Position numbers and translations under genes: made by a program | The notes under the pieces: generated by a model | The model's input: the letters and a program-made list of their open reading frames with translations, nothing else | What the model was told of the DNA's origin: nothing | Database searches by the model: none | Part shown: one piece after another, positions 35,517 to 44,521 of the stretch | How positions within the stretch are numbered: position 1 is the stretch's first letter | Layout: each line of letters opens with the position of its first letter | DNA from: CAZEKB01 sp964512225 | GTDB taxonomy: Bacteria > Myxococcota_A > UBA796 > UBA9615 | Reading direction: 5' to 3' | Assembly: GCA_964512225.1 (NCBI GenBank) | Contig: CAZEKB010000015.1 | Coordinates: forward strand, 15,907 to 79,906 | Length of the DNA: 64,000 bases

Positions 35517-37724
35517 TCACCGCAAGTGGATCACCCCGGCGCCCCCCGGATCCGCGAACGCCCGCCCGACGACCACCGGGGCCTCCCCGGCGGCCGACAG
35601 GGCCTCCACGAGCGCGATGAAGTCGGCGTCCGGAGTGCCGATCAGGAGCGGGCCCGCGGTCTGCGGGTCGAAGAGGAGCTCGTACCTCGGATCCGCCTGC
35701 TGGGCGGGCGTGGCGGCCACCGCGCGCTGCATCCGACGGTTGGCCTCGTGGAACGTGGAACGTTCGCCGCGACGGAGCAGATCCAGCGCGCCCGGCAGGG
35801 CGGGGATCGCGTCGAGATCGACGTGCGCCGCGCACGTCGAGCCCATCAGCATCTCGTGGAGGTGCCCCGCGAAGGCGAACCCGGTGACGTCCGTCGCCGC
35901 CCGCACTCCGCGGTCCGCGAGGACCCGCCCGGCGGCCCCGTTGCCCCGGGCCATCCACCGCACCGCCTCCTCCATCCAGGGTCCGGCCGCGCCGCCCGCC
36001 ATGTCCGCGTGGAACAGCACGCCCGTCCCCAGCGGCCGGGTGAGCACGAGCAGGTCGCCGTCCCGGAGGCCTCCCTTCCGAGCGACGTCGACCCCGTACC
36101 CGGTCACCGAGAACCCGACCACGAGCTGCGGCCCGACGGTGCTGTGCCCCCCCAGCAACGTCACGCCCTCCTCGTCGAGCAGGCTCCGCGCGCCCGCCAA
36201 CACCTGGAAGAGCACCTCCTCCTCCACGTCGTCCTCGGGCACGGTCACCAGCGCCAGCGCCGTCCGCGGGGCGATGCCCTTCGCCTGCATGTCCGACAGC
36301 GCGTTGGCGGCCCCGACGCGGCCGACGAGCCAGGGGTCGTCCACGAAAGCGGGGAAGGCGTCGATCGTCTGGGCGACGAGCTCCCCGCCCCGGCGGATCG
36401 CCGCCACGTCGTCCGCGTCGTCCACGCCGAGCACCACGTCCAGCTCGGTCTCGGGGGCGTCCGGAAGCCGGCCGAGGGCCGCCGACAGCGCCGACGCCCC
36501 GACCTTGGCCGCGCAGCCGCCGCACGCCTCGTCCATGGGCTCCATCGCGGGCATGCCCTTGGCGAAGGCGGGCGCGGGCGCCCCGCTCGGGTCGAGGACC
36601 TGGAACCTGTCCATGAAGCGGCGATCGATCCGGTCCTTCAGCCGCATCATCCATTCGCCGCCGCGGACGCTCCCCCACTTCGACCCGATCGCCGTCCCGT
36701 CCCCCAGGTTGAGCAGGGAGAGGAAGTCCCGCTGGACGCGGTACCGGCGCAGGGCCCGCCCGTCGAGGCTGCGGCGGAGGTTCTCGGTGAGGACGGGGCC
36801 CTGACGCACCGCGTAGACGCCCGCCTTGGGGATGTCCGGGCGGCTCGTCGGCACCGCGCAGTCGCCCGCCGCGAACAGGCCGGGGAACCCCACGACCTCG
36901 AGCGTGGACCGCACGAGCACGAACCCCTCGTCGCTCTTGGGCAGATTCGACGCCGCCACCACCGCCGAGGGAGCGGCGCCCGTCACCCACAGCGTCAGGT
37001 CCGAGGGGATGTCGGCCCCGTCGGCCGGCGCGACCGCGTCCGCGGAGACGGAGACGACCGCGACGCCCTCCCGCACCACGATGCCCCGAGCCTCCGCCGC
37101 CGCCAGCACCCGCGACCGCTCCTCGTCGCTCCGCCCCGGGAGGATCCGACCGGCATCGAGCACCGTGACCTCCACGGCGACGGCCCCGTCGGCGAGCAGC
37201 CGCTCCCGCGCGCAGAACGCCAGCTCCACACCCCCGGCGCCCCCGCCCACGACGACCACCCGCACCGGTCGGGCGTCCCCCACCCGCCCCAGGGCCTCGT
37301 CGATCCGGTCGACGAACCGGCCGATGGGTCGCGTGGGCACGGTGTGCTCGGCCACGCCCGGCAGGTCCGTGCGCGCCACCGCGGATCCCACGTTGATGGC
37401 GGCTACGTCGTACGGGATCGGCGCCCGCCCCGCGAGGTGCACGAGCCGACGCTCGGGATCGATGTGCGTGCAGGCGGCGACCACCACCCGAGCGCCCGCC
37501 CGACGAGCGAGCGGACGCACGTCCAGCTCGATCTCCGAGCGATCGTACTGCCGCGCGACGTACCCCGGAACCATCCCCGAGTAGATCGCCACCGACCGGT
37601 CCACCACCACCGTCGTGCGCGCGCCCGGCACGGGCGACATCGCCATCGAGCGGAGGACCTGGATGTGGCTGTGGCCCCCGCCGACGAGCACGAGCTCGCG
37701 GCGGATCCCCGGGGTCGACTTCAC
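35517..37724 (-). CDS. selD: Flavoprotein-selenide, water dikinase fusion (SelD)
   Basis: A 735-aa fusion. Residues 1 to about 370 form a pyridine-nucleotide-disulphide oxidoreductase of the NADH dehydrogenase type: FAD motif LVLVGGGHSH, second dinucleotide motif VVVVGGGAGGVELA, and FAAGDCAVP near the end. Residues about 400-735 are SelD, which makes selenophosphate from selenide and ATP. The active-site region is DEACGGCAAKVG, with Cys (not selenocysteine) and the conserved Lys, then GVDDADDV and GGHSTVGP. Such fusions are known in several phyla. No selA, selB or other selenoprotein gene is visible here. GTG 37724 overlaps the stop of the upstream gene (GTGA). Confidence 0.92.
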   Translation of the reverse strand: MKSTPGIRRELVLVGGGHSHIQVLRSMAMSPVPGARTTVVVDRSVAIYSGMVPGYVARQYDRSEIELDVRPLARRAGARVVVAACTHIDPERRLVHLAGRAPIPYDVAAINVGSAVARTDLPGVAEHTVPTRPIGRFVDRIDEALGRVGDARPVRVVVVGGGAGGVELAFCARERLLADGAVAVEVTVLDAGRILPGRSDEERSRVLAAAEARGIVVREGVAVVSVSADAVAPADGADIPSDLTLWVTGAAPSAVVAASNLPKSDEGFVLVRSTLEVVGFPGLFAAGDCAVPTSRPDIPKAGVYAVRQGPVLTENLRRSLDGRALRRYRVQRDFLSLLNLGDGTAIGSKWGSVRGGEWMMRLKDRIDRRFMDRFQVLDPSGAPAPAFAKGMPAMEPMDEACGGCAAKVGASALSAALGRLPDAPETELDVVLGVDDADDVAAIRRGGELVAQTIDAFPAFVDDPWLVGRVGAANALSDMQAKGIAPRTALALVTVPEDDVEEEVLFQVLAGARSLLDEEGVTLLGGHSTVGPQLVVGFSVTGYGVDVARKGGLRDGDLLVLTRPLGTGVLFHADMAGGAAGPWMEEAVRWMARGNGAAGRVLADRGVRAATDVTGFAFAGHLHEMLMGSTCAAHVDLDAIPALPGALDLLRRGERSTFHEANRRMQRAVAATPAQQADPRYELLFDPQTAGPLLIGTPDADFIALVEALSAAGEAPVVVGRAFADPGGAGVIHLR

Positions 37725-38524
37725 TTCGCCACGTTCGCCTTGTGGAACCCGGCCCCCTGGGCCCGGCGGGTGCCGAAGATCGTCAGCGGGATGCCCGCCA
37801 CCAGCAGGGCCCCGCCCACGACCGCGATCCCGCTCCCCGTGTTCGCGAAGTCGCGCAGGTAGTTGTAGTCCGTGATCGTCTCGTCGAGCTTGCCGCGGCT
37901 GCCGCGACCGTTCCCGTCGAAGACCTCCTGGTACGCCCCCTCCGCGCCCAGCCGGCCCAGGCCCGCGAGCACCGAGCCGACCCCCAGGGCGACGCTCCCT
38001 CCCACGACCATCACGGTGCCGCTGGTGCGCATGCGGCGACCGGTGAGTACGTAGCGCTCGAGCGCGAGCACGTCCACGGGGCGCCACCGCGTCCCGATGG
38101 GGTCGTAGCTGTGGAAGGCCACCACGTCCGCCACGCTCGCGNNNNNNNNNNNNNNNNNNNNNNNNNNNNNNNNNNNNNNNNNNNNNNNNNNNNNNNNNNN
38201 NNNNNNNNNNNNNNNNNNNNNNNNNNNNNNNNNNNNNNNNNCGGAGCGGCCGGCCTCCTCGAAGTCGGCGGCGGTGCGACCCTCTCCCGCGCAGCTCTGC
38301 AGGTCGACGTCCCCGAGCACGGAGATCGACTCCCCGGCGGGGAAGACGGCGCTCACGCCGAGGTAGCGGACGCCGATGTCGTTCCCGAACTGCGTCATCC
38401 AGGCCGCTTCGACCTGCTTCTGCACGTCGTCTCCGTCGTCGAAGAGCACCACGCGGGTGGACGCCGACGCCGCGGCGGGGAGGAGGAGCAGGGCCAGGGC
38501 CGGGGCGAGGATGCGCACGTTCAT
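37721..38524 (-). CDS. Signal-peptide protein with C-terminal membrane segments, interrupted by assembly gap
   Basis: A frame of 268 codons when the 100 Ns are counted. The N-terminal part has a signal peptide (LLLLPAAASA-S) and a caspase-like-looking beta/alpha stretch (VVLFDDGDDVQKQVEAAW). After the gap come ADVVAFHSYDPIG and two hydrophobic segments (about residues 175-195 and 230-250). Both ends fit one exported or anchored protein, but the gap length is unknown, so it could also be two genes. I do not recognise the family. The ATG overlaps the TGA of the MopE-motif lipoprotein (38521-38524). Confidence 0.55.
   Translation of the reverse strand: MNVRILAPALALLLLPAAASASTRVVLFDDGDDVQKQVEAAWMTQFGNDIGVRYLGVSAVFPAGESISVLGDVDLQSCAGEGRTAADFEEAGRSXXXXXXXXXXXXXXXXXXXXXXXXXXXXXXXXXXASVADVVAFHSYDPIGTRWRPVDVLALERYVLTGRRMRTSGTVMVVGGSVALGVGSVLAGLGRLGAEGAYQEVFDGNGRGSRGKLDETITDYNYLRDFANTGSGIAVVGGALLVAGIPLTIFGTRRAQGAGFHKANVAK
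38142..38241. other. Scaffold gap (100 N)
   Basis: Exactly 100 N, a usual placeholder when contigs are joined by paired reads. The true length is unknown. It falls in the middle of a gene whose two halves look compatible. Confidence 0.98.
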
Positions 38525-39705
38525 TCCTCCACCAGCAGGGATACGAACACGCATCCGATCTGGAAGCGCTCGACCAGGGGGACGCAGGGGCCGTCGTCCG
38601 AGAAGTCGCACGACGAGTTGTTCGGCCCGATGGACCGGAAGAGGATCGGGACGCGCGCCGCGCCGTAGCTGCGGCAGGCGGCGAGGTCCAGGGCGTCGAG
38701 GTCGACCAGGTCGGCGGGCGGAGGCAGTTCTTCGGCCTGACCGGGGCCGTCGGGGGGCACGAAGGGGTCCCACACGTCGCTGAAGACCGCGTCGCACCAG
38801 CAGTCGGCCGGGTCCTCGGGGCCGCAGCAGTAGTAGGCGTCGGTCAGCGACGCGACGTGCTCGCTCTCGCCCAGCCACCCCGAGGCCGCCAGGGTGATGC
38901 GGTGCGAGTTCGCGCTCTCGAGCTCGTCGTCGACGTAGTCCGGCGCCTGGAGGGTGAGCTCGCCGCGCCCGACCTCGATCTCGAAGTCGAAGTAGCCCGG
39001 CGCGATCTGCCGCATGACGGGGCCCGCCTCGAAGCCGAAGACCGGCTGGTAGTGCTCGGAGGGCTCCTCCGCCCAGGACCCCACGGCCGCGCCGAACACG
39101 TCCTGGGCGACGCCCGGGCTCACGACCGCGCGGACCCGGATCTCCCCCCTGAGCTCCTCCCCGCTCGCCACGACGACCTCGAAGTTGCGAGCGTCCACCG
39201 GGCTGCCGTTGAGGTTCCCGCCCCCGCGCAGGAAGAACCGGATCTCGTCGGCGGGCAGGGGACCTTCCCCCTCCTCGTCGCTGAACGCCGACGGCGGGGT
39301 GCACGAGAAGATCGCGGTGCCGTCGCCCTGCTCCTCTTCGTTCTCCACGTCGAAGTCCGGCTCGCCGTCCTGGCCCTCGGGGTGCTCCGCCCGGGGCAGG
39401 CAGTCGTTGTCGCGGCCGTCGCACACCTCGGGGTTGTTGGGGAAGCGGTTGTCGTCGTCGTCCGCGCAGTCGCCTTCGCGGTTGCTGAGGCCGTTCTCCC
39501 GGGTGCACTCCTCCCCGTCGGCGAGCTCGTGGAACTCCGAGCCGTAGCCGTCCCCGTCCGCGTCCGTGAAGCACGCCGCGGGGCACTCCTCGCGCGCGAA
39601 GATCAGGTCCTGGGTCCCCTCGACCGTGCAGAACGTCAGGGGGCGGACGCAGCCCGACGCCGCGACGACGAGGACGAGGAACGCGAGGCGAAGCACTGGG
39701 GTCAT
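38521..39705 (-). CDS. Lipoprotein with MopE-like metal-binding motif
   Basis: A 394-aa lipoprotein with lipobox AASGC. Near the N-terminus is a MopE-like putative metal-binding motif: TDADGDGYGS, then GDCADDDDNRFPNNPEVCDGRDNDC, with Asp and Cys that could bind Ca2+ or copper. The rest is a beta-rich region with several Cys pairs (YCCGP, CWCD). Outer-membrane or surface location is inferred. ATG 39705 was chosen since the signal sequence starts there. The stop overlaps the next gene's ATG. Confidence 0.8.
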   Translation of the reverse strand: MTPVLRLAFLVLVVAASGCVRPLTFCTVEGTQDLIFAREECPAACFTDADGDGYGSEFHELADGEECTRENGLSNREGDCADDDDNRFPNNPEVCDGRDNDCLPRAEHPEGQDGEPDFDVENEEEQGDGTAIFSCTPPSAFSDEEGEGPLPADEIRFFLRGGGNLNGSPVDARNFEVVVASGEELRGEIRVRAVVSPGVAQDVFGAAVGSWAEEPSEHYQPVFGFEAGPVMRQIAPGYFDFEIEVGRGELTLQAPDYVDDELESANSHRITLAASGWLGESEHVASLTDAYYCCGPEDPADCWCDAVFSDVWDPFVPPDGPGQAEELPPPADLVDLDALDLAACRSYGAARVPILFRSIGPNNSSCDFSDDGPCVPLVERFQIGCVFVSLLVEE

Positions 39706-39765
39706 GACGGCCCTCCGGGGCCCCATGCTAAGGCCCGGCCCGAGGGCGGCCAAGCGGCACCGGGG

Positions 39766-41391
39766 TCACTCCCGGGCGACCCGACGGGCGCGCTGGTCTT
39801 CGTACAGCGACTGGGGCCGGAGCGTCGCGGCCTCGCCCAGGCCCTCGAGGTAGTCGTCCGGCGCCGTCCCGTCCCCGGCCCCGAACAGGTCCCAGTCGCC
39901 CCCGATCTCGGCGTGCACGTCCAGGGTCGGCGCCGTGCCGATCACGTACCCCTCGCCGTATTGATAGGAGCGGAGCATCCCCTCGCCGCGGAGGTTCCAG
40001 AACACGTTCTGGGTGGCGCTGTGGCCCGCGCCGCTCGACCAGCCGCCCCGGTTCAGGGCCCCCCAGCCGTCGTCGGCCGACGAGTCGTCCACCAGGTTCG
40101 CCATCGCCAGGCTGTGGTGGTACTCGCTGAGGCCCACGAGCCCGAGCGATTCGTTGTCCGTCGAGGCCGCGAAGCCCTCCCGAGACGTCGTGCGGAGCCA
40201 CACGGTGCCCGACGTCCCGAAGTCCCAGTTCTGGATGAAGTTGTGCCGCCCCGCGATGCCCGCCAGGTCGCGGAACAACACCTCGGAGCTCCGCGACACC
40301 TCGAACAGGTACCCGTTGCCCCCGCCGCCTCGATTCTGGGCGTAGCCGAGCGTGGAGTCGGCGACCGTCACCCGCTTGCTCGATACGACCGCCACGCCCC
40401 CCGAGAGCAGGTGGCGGCCGTCCTCGGACAGGGGCGACTCGTAGGACTCGATGTGCGCGACCCACGCGTCCGCCACGCCCTCCATCCGGATCGCGTGGGT
40501 GCGATCGACCGACAGGGCCTCGGTCCGGGTGGCCGCGGTGGACACCGAGAAGTCCCGCGCGCCGACCTCCCGCAGGTAGCCGTCCTCGATCCGGAGGGAG
40601 GCGCCGTCGCGAACGAGGGCGGGGTAGCGGACGGGGACGTCCAGGGTCACGACGGCGGGGGCGTCGCCGGTGATCGCCACCACCGTCCGGCGGAAGAAGG
40701 GGCGCCACGTGCCGTTGAAGACCTCCCAGGTGCCGGTCATGCCGTGCTCTTCCACGAACTCCTCGGTGATCGTCCAGCCCAGCGCGACGTCCGCGCCGAC
40801 GGCGAGATCGCCGCGCGTCGCCACCGTCACCTCCACGCTCCGGGCGGCCCCGTCCTCCGCCAGGGGGTGATCGTCGCCGCGCACGACCGAGCCCGCGAAG
40901 GCGATGTGACCCCGGTCCGACATCCCGTCGACCCCCCCGAACCACAGGTGGGTCGCGCCGCGGCCCTCGCCCCGCAGGACCACCCCGTCGAGCGCGACGC
41001 GCAGGGTGCGATCGAACCGGTACTCGCCCGCGGGCAGGAGCACGTCCGACGGACCGACGGCCGCGTCGATCGCCGCCTGGACGGCCGCCGTGGAGTCGGT
41101 CGCCCCGGTCGGGTCGGCCCCGAAGTCCGTCGCGTCGATGGTGGGGACGTCGCGCCCCAGCGGCAGCTCCTCGCCGCCGCGGTAGCCGGCGTACGAGAAG
41201 TCGTGCAGGAAGCGCCCCTCGACCGTCGCGTCGGGGGTCCAGTCGGCGGGGTAGAGCGCGCTGCGCCAGCCGTCGGCGTCGTCGTCGTCGGCCGCGTCGT
41301 CGTCGCCGGAGAGGTCGTCGTCGTCGGGAGCGGGGGCCGCGGGGCAGGCGATCAGGGCCGCCGCCACGCTTCCGAGAAAGGCGCGATGCAT
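39766..41391 (-). CDS. Right-handed beta-helix (pectate-lyase-3-like) lipoprotein
   Basis: A 541-aa lipoprotein with lipobox LIAC and an Asp4 linker right after the Cys. It then shows the pectate lyase 3/glycoside hydrolase 55-like start: TDFGADPTGATDSTAAVQAAID and VLLPAGEYRFDRTLRV, followed by GVVLRGEGRGATHLWF. The body has repeated short beta strands typical of a parallel beta helix. Such folds bind or cut polysaccharides. ATG 41391 was chosen because it begins the signal peptide. It is divergent from the pseudo-receiver kinase gene by 62 bp. Confidence 0.8.
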   Translation of the reverse strand: MHRAFLGSVAAALIACPAAPAPDDDDLSGDDDAADDDDADGWRSALYPADWTPDATVEGRFLHDFSYAGYRGGEELPLGRDVPTIDATDFGADPTGATDSTAAVQAAIDAAVGPSDVLLPAGEYRFDRTLRVALDGVVLRGEGRGATHLWFGGVDGMSDRGHIAFAGSVVRGDDHPLAEDGAARSVEVTVATRGDLAVGADVALGWTITEEFVEEHGMTGTWEVFNGTWRPFFRRTVVAITGDAPAVVTLDVPVRYPALVRDGASLRIEDGYLREVGARDFSVSTAATRTEALSVDRTHAIRMEGVADAWVAHIESYESPLSEDGRHLLSGGVAVVSSKRVTVADSTLGYAQNRGGGGNGYLFEVSRSSEVLFRDLAGIAGRHNFIQNWDFGTSGTVWLRTTSREGFAASTDNESLGLVGLSEYHHSLAMANLVDDSSADDGWGALNRGGWSSGAGHSATQNVFWNLRGEGMLRSYQYGEGYVIGTAPTLDVHAEIGGDWDLFGAGDGTAPDDYLEGLGEAATLRPQSLYEDQRARRVARE

Positions 41392-41453
41392 CGCGCGAAT
41401 CGTACCCCCCGGCGGCCCGTGAATCGCCCCGCCGACTCCTCTAGACTTCGCTC

Positions 41454-42797
41454 GTGGCCGTGCTTCCACCCCGAAAGTCCCCGACCCCGTCTCGCGGCGT
41501 GGAGCTGTCGATGGCCACCGGCACGCTCCGCATGCGCCGGATCCGCGTCACGGGAGCCGGCTCGGCGCGCCCTCCCGCGGGGGGCGTCCCGTTCGTGCCT
41601 CCGCCCCCGTCCGGACCGCTCGCGCTCGTCGTGCTCGACGACCCCGACGAAGAGTGGCGCTACATCCCGAGCCTGCACCGGTGGGGCTACCGCACGAAGG
41701 TCCGCCGCGGGCTGGCCGAGGCCGTCCCCGCGATCCGCGAAGAGGAGCCCGCGATCGTCTTCGTGCAGTGCTGGGAGCGCCTGCAGGGGCTCACCCTCGC
41801 GAAGATGGTGGGGGAGTTCGCGCCGCACGTCGTGCACCAGTTCGTCGCCGTGCGGTACGACACGCAGAGCGAGTCGGTCTTCGACATGCTCATGGCCGCG
41901 GGCGTCACGGCCTTCGTCAAGGGCGTGATCGACGAGCGCAGCATCCGCGAGATCCTCAGCTACAAGCAGCTCCCGGACAGCACGGTCGAAGGCATCCCCG
42001 TGCCGAACCTGCACGCCGACCACGTGCAGAAGATGAGCCGGGAGAAGCCGATCGTGCGCGGCGCGACCGTGGGCGGCCGCTTCATCGTCGAGGGCCTGCT
42101 CGGCCGGGGCGCCACGGCGTCGGTCTACAAGGTGCGGGACCTCATGCTCAGCGGCACCGTCGCGCTCAAGCTGCTGGACCCCGAAGCGCTGGTCCACAAC
42201 GCCGAGGAGCGGTTCCGGCGCGAGGCCCGGATCACCCGCGAGCTGGGGCACCCCAACATCGTGCGGACCTGGGACTACGGCGTCACCGAGGACGGGCGGC
42301 CGTACTACACGATGGAGCTGCTGGACGGCGCTCCCCTGGACGAGTGGCTCGCCGAACAGGAGCCCTCCTTCCCGCGCCGGCTGCTCCTGCTCGGGCGGCT
42401 GTTCTCGGCGGTCTCCACGGTCCACCTGAACGGTGTGCTGCACCGCGATCTCAAGCCCGCGAACGTCGTCGTCGTGGAGGACGACGTGAAGCTGCTCGAC
42501 TTCGGCAGCGCCTGCTTCATGCACGAGCGCATCCGCGTCGACGGGGCGCGCGCGCTCATCGGCACGCCGTCGTACGCCGCTCCGGAGCTCATCCTCGGCG
42601 ACGCAGACCCCTCCATGGCCACGGACATCTACTCCCTGGGTGCCCTCGCCTACGAGGTGGTCACCGGCCGCCCGGTGGTGCGGGCCAGCGACCTGGTCTC
42701 GCTCCTGGTCCGCACCGAGCAGTCGAAGCCGCCCCCCTCGCCCCGTCGCTGGGCGCCGCCCTGCCGGTCGAGGTGGAGGGGTGGATCCTCGCGATGA
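41454..42797 (+). CDS. Ser/Thr protein kinase with N-terminal pseudo-receiver domain (C-terminus frameshifted)
   Basis: A 447-aa frame. Residues about 45-180 look like a response-regulator receiver fold: LALVVLDDPDEEWRY, later AFVKG with the conserved Lys. The phosphoacceptor position reads IVFVQCW instead of hhhhD, so it probably cannot be phosphorylated. The kinase domain follows (about 205-430): GRGATASVY, Lys in VALKLLD, HRDLKPANVVV, LLDFGSA, YAAPELI. The frame ends in Pro/Arg-rich nonsense after the C6 run at 42732-42737; one more C would restore the normal kinase end and extend to 42871. GTG 41454 starts it. This is a cytoplasmic signalling protein. Confidence 0.86.
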   Translation: MAVLPPRKSPTPSRGVELSMATGTLRMRRIRVTGAGSARPPAGGVPFVPPPPSGPLALVVLDDPDEEWRYIPSLHRWGYRTKVRRGLAEAVPAIREEEPAIVFVQCWERLQGLTLAKMVGEFAPHVVHQFVAVRYDTQSESVFDMLMAAGVTAFVKGVIDERSIREILSYKQLPDSTVEGIPVPNLHADHVQKMSREKPIVRGATVGGRFIVEGLLGRGATASVYKVRDLMLSGTVALKLLDPEALVHNAEERFRREARITRELGHPNIVRTWDYGVTEDGRPYYTMELLDGAPLDEWLAEQEPSFPRRLLLLGRLFSAVSTVHLNGVLHRDLKPANVVVVEDDVKLLDFGSACFMHERIRVDGARALIGTPSYAAPELILGDADPSMATDIYSLGALAYEVVTGRPVVRASDLVSLLVRTEQSKPPPSPRRWAPPCRSRWRGGSSR

Positions 42798-42871
42798 TGT
42801 CCCGGGACCCCCGCAAGCGACCGACGGACGTCTCGCGGATGGGGAGCGCGCTCGAGGCCCTGGGCGCCTGA
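42732..42871 (+). other. Frame-shifted C-terminal end of the pseudo-receiver kinase
   Basis: In the next frame the sequence reads LAPSLGAALPVEVEGW, then ILAMMSRDPRKRPTDVSRMG, then a short helix and TGA at 42869-42871. This is the typical last helix of Ser/Thr kinases (DP-x-KRPT). It joins the upstream frame if the C6 run at 42732-42737 had seven bases. The kinase is therefore probably intact at 472 aa, with a missing base from sequencing or a recent mutation. Confidence 0.75.
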
Positions 42872-42877
42872 GGCGGC

Positions 42878-44485
42878 TCAGCCCGCGGCGGCGGGGAGGT
42901 TGTCCGTGACCACGTCCAGGGGCGGCGTGGACGCGCGGACCCGCGCGGGGCTGAGCTCGGCCGCGACCTCCTCCACGCGACGGATGCCCCGCTGATCCAG
43001 CACGACGCGCACGTGGTCGATCTCGGTGCGCGCCTCGCCCCCCCGCTCGAAGGTGAGCCGGAGCACGAGGTTGACGTGATAGACGCGGGAGCAGCGCACG
43101 TCGCGGATGCGCTTCGTCGTGGGCTCGACGATTCGATGCAGCTCGTACGCGTCGTCCATGCGGCGGCGCAGTCGGTGGAAGTTGAAGCGGACGATGTCGT
43201 GGATGCCGTCCACGCCGCCCAGGCGCTCGGCCAGGGGCTCGCTCTGCAGCACCACGTCCTTCGTCCAGTGGACGACCGTCTCCGGACGGGCGTCCCGGGC
43301 GATGATCCCCGGGTTCTCGGCGTGCCGCGCCCGCAGGACCTCCCGATCGATCTCCGCCGCGGACCGGGTCACCACGGTCTCCGTGGCCAGCCCGAGCACC
43401 TCGGTCGTCTCCCGGTCGCAGACGCGCACCCGGTGGTCCGGCAGCCACCGGCTCACGCGGTGGCCCAGCCAGGCCTTGCCCAGGTCCTTGATGCGGTCCT
43501 TGATGATGTAGGAGCCGATGGCCACGGCCACGAACGGCACGGAGGTCATCCCGAAGTTCAGGGTGGCCCAGATGGTCGCCGCCACCGCGAACGCCATCGC
43601 CGCCGCCGCGGCGACCGCGCCGATGATGTTGCTCGACCACCCGCCCGCGTCCGCGCGCTCGACGTCGAGGTACAGCACCGAGCTGACCACCTTCTTCAGG
43701 AGCCGACGCTGGTAGGGCATCGCCTCGTTCTCGGTGCCCGGGCGGATGAAGCTCGGGTAGCCCTTCCCGCGGCGGTATCGGTAGGTGCCCACGGCGGCCG
43801 TGGCGATGCGCTCGCGCACGGCGGTGAGGGCGTCGTCGTCGTCCGGCTCGGAGACCCGGTCGATCGCGACGACCACGGAGGTCAGCGCCTCCTCGGCGGC
43901 GAGCGAGACGTACTCGTCGACGGCCCGCCAGGTCGACTGCACTCGCGTGCTCATCGCCGCCTGCTCCGCCCGGTGCCCGAGCGACTGCAGCCGGGCGAGG
44001 CCCGCCTCCGTGTCCTTGGCGAGGTGCGTCGCGGCGTCGGCCAGGGCCGCGCGCCGGGCCTTGCGGGCCCCGCCGTCGAGGTTCGGCAGCTTGGTGAACC
44101 GCTCGAGCAGCGCCGCCCCTTCGTCGCGGAACGCCGACTTGAAGAGGCAGCCGAGCAGCTTGAGTCGTCGGATCGCGCCGCCCCGGGCCGTGCGGTCGCC
44201 GCGCAGCAGGCGGTCGAGCCTCTCCCGGCACTCGCGGAACCAGGTCTCGTCGGGGTCGTGGGCGAGCGCCCGCAGCGCCACCGTGGGCGTCTTGAACCGC
44301 ACGAACGCGGCCGTGTCTTCGTAGAAGCGGCGGGGCGGATACGACGACTTCGTGATGCCGAGGGAGCGCGGGATGAACAGGAACGACTCGACCCGATACC
44401 GCTGACGCCGCTCGGAGGGATCGACGGGGTAGGCCAGCTTCAGCTCGATCTGGTTCTTGTCGTGTGCCTCGAGCCTGCGGTCCAA
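42878..44485 (-). CDS. Two-TM protein of unknown function, 535 aa
   Basis: I do not recognise the family. It is largely soluble, Arg-rich and helical, with two adjacent membrane helices at about residues 275-320 (SSNIIGAVAAAAAMAFAVAA and MTSVPFVAVAIGSYII). A beta-rich C-terminal part follows with charged repeats (VHWTKDVVLQSEPLAERLGG). TTG 44485 was chosen because AAGGGAG lies about six bases upstream and no ATG is in place; the start is thus rare but supported. It is convergent with the kinase across a few bases and tandem to the TorD-like gene. Confidence 0.7.
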   Translation of the reverse strand: MDRRLEAHDKNQIELKLAYPVDPSERRQRYRVESFLFIPRSLGITKSSYPPRRFYEDTAAFVRFKTPTVALRALAHDPDETWFRECRERLDRLLRGDRTARGGAIRRLKLLGCLFKSAFRDEGAALLERFTKLPNLDGGARKARRAALADAATHLAKDTEAGLARLQSLGHRAEQAAMSTRVQSTWRAVDEYVSLAAEEALTSVVVAIDRVSEPDDDDALTAVRERIATAAVGTYRYRRGKGYPSFIRPGTENEAMPYQRRLLKKVVSSVLYLDVERADAGGWSSNIIGAVAAAAAMAFAVAATIWATLNFGMTSVPFVAVAIGSYIIKDRIKDLGKAWLGHRVSRWLPDHRVRVCDRETTEVLGLATETVVTRSAAEIDREVLRARHAENPGIIARDARPETVVHWTKDVVLQSEPLAERLGGVDGIHDIVRFNFHRLRRRMDDAYELHRIVEPTTKRIRDVRCSRVYHVNLVLRLTFERGGEARTEIDHVRVVLDQRGIRRVEEVAAELSPARVRASTPPLDVVTDNLPAAAG

Positions 44486-44521
44486 ACGTCGCTCCCTTTC
44501 GTCGTCAATCTAGCGGAGTTG

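Noticed and set aside
30983..35620. Very long open frame on the plus strand opposite the patatin and puuD genes
   Set aside because: It is Arg/Gly/Val-rich without domain logic and spans two real genes; high GC makes antisense stops rare.
38142..38241. The N stretch as a real in-frame segment of fixed length
   Set aside because: Exactly 100 N is a placeholder; the 268-codon length is a coincidence of that number.
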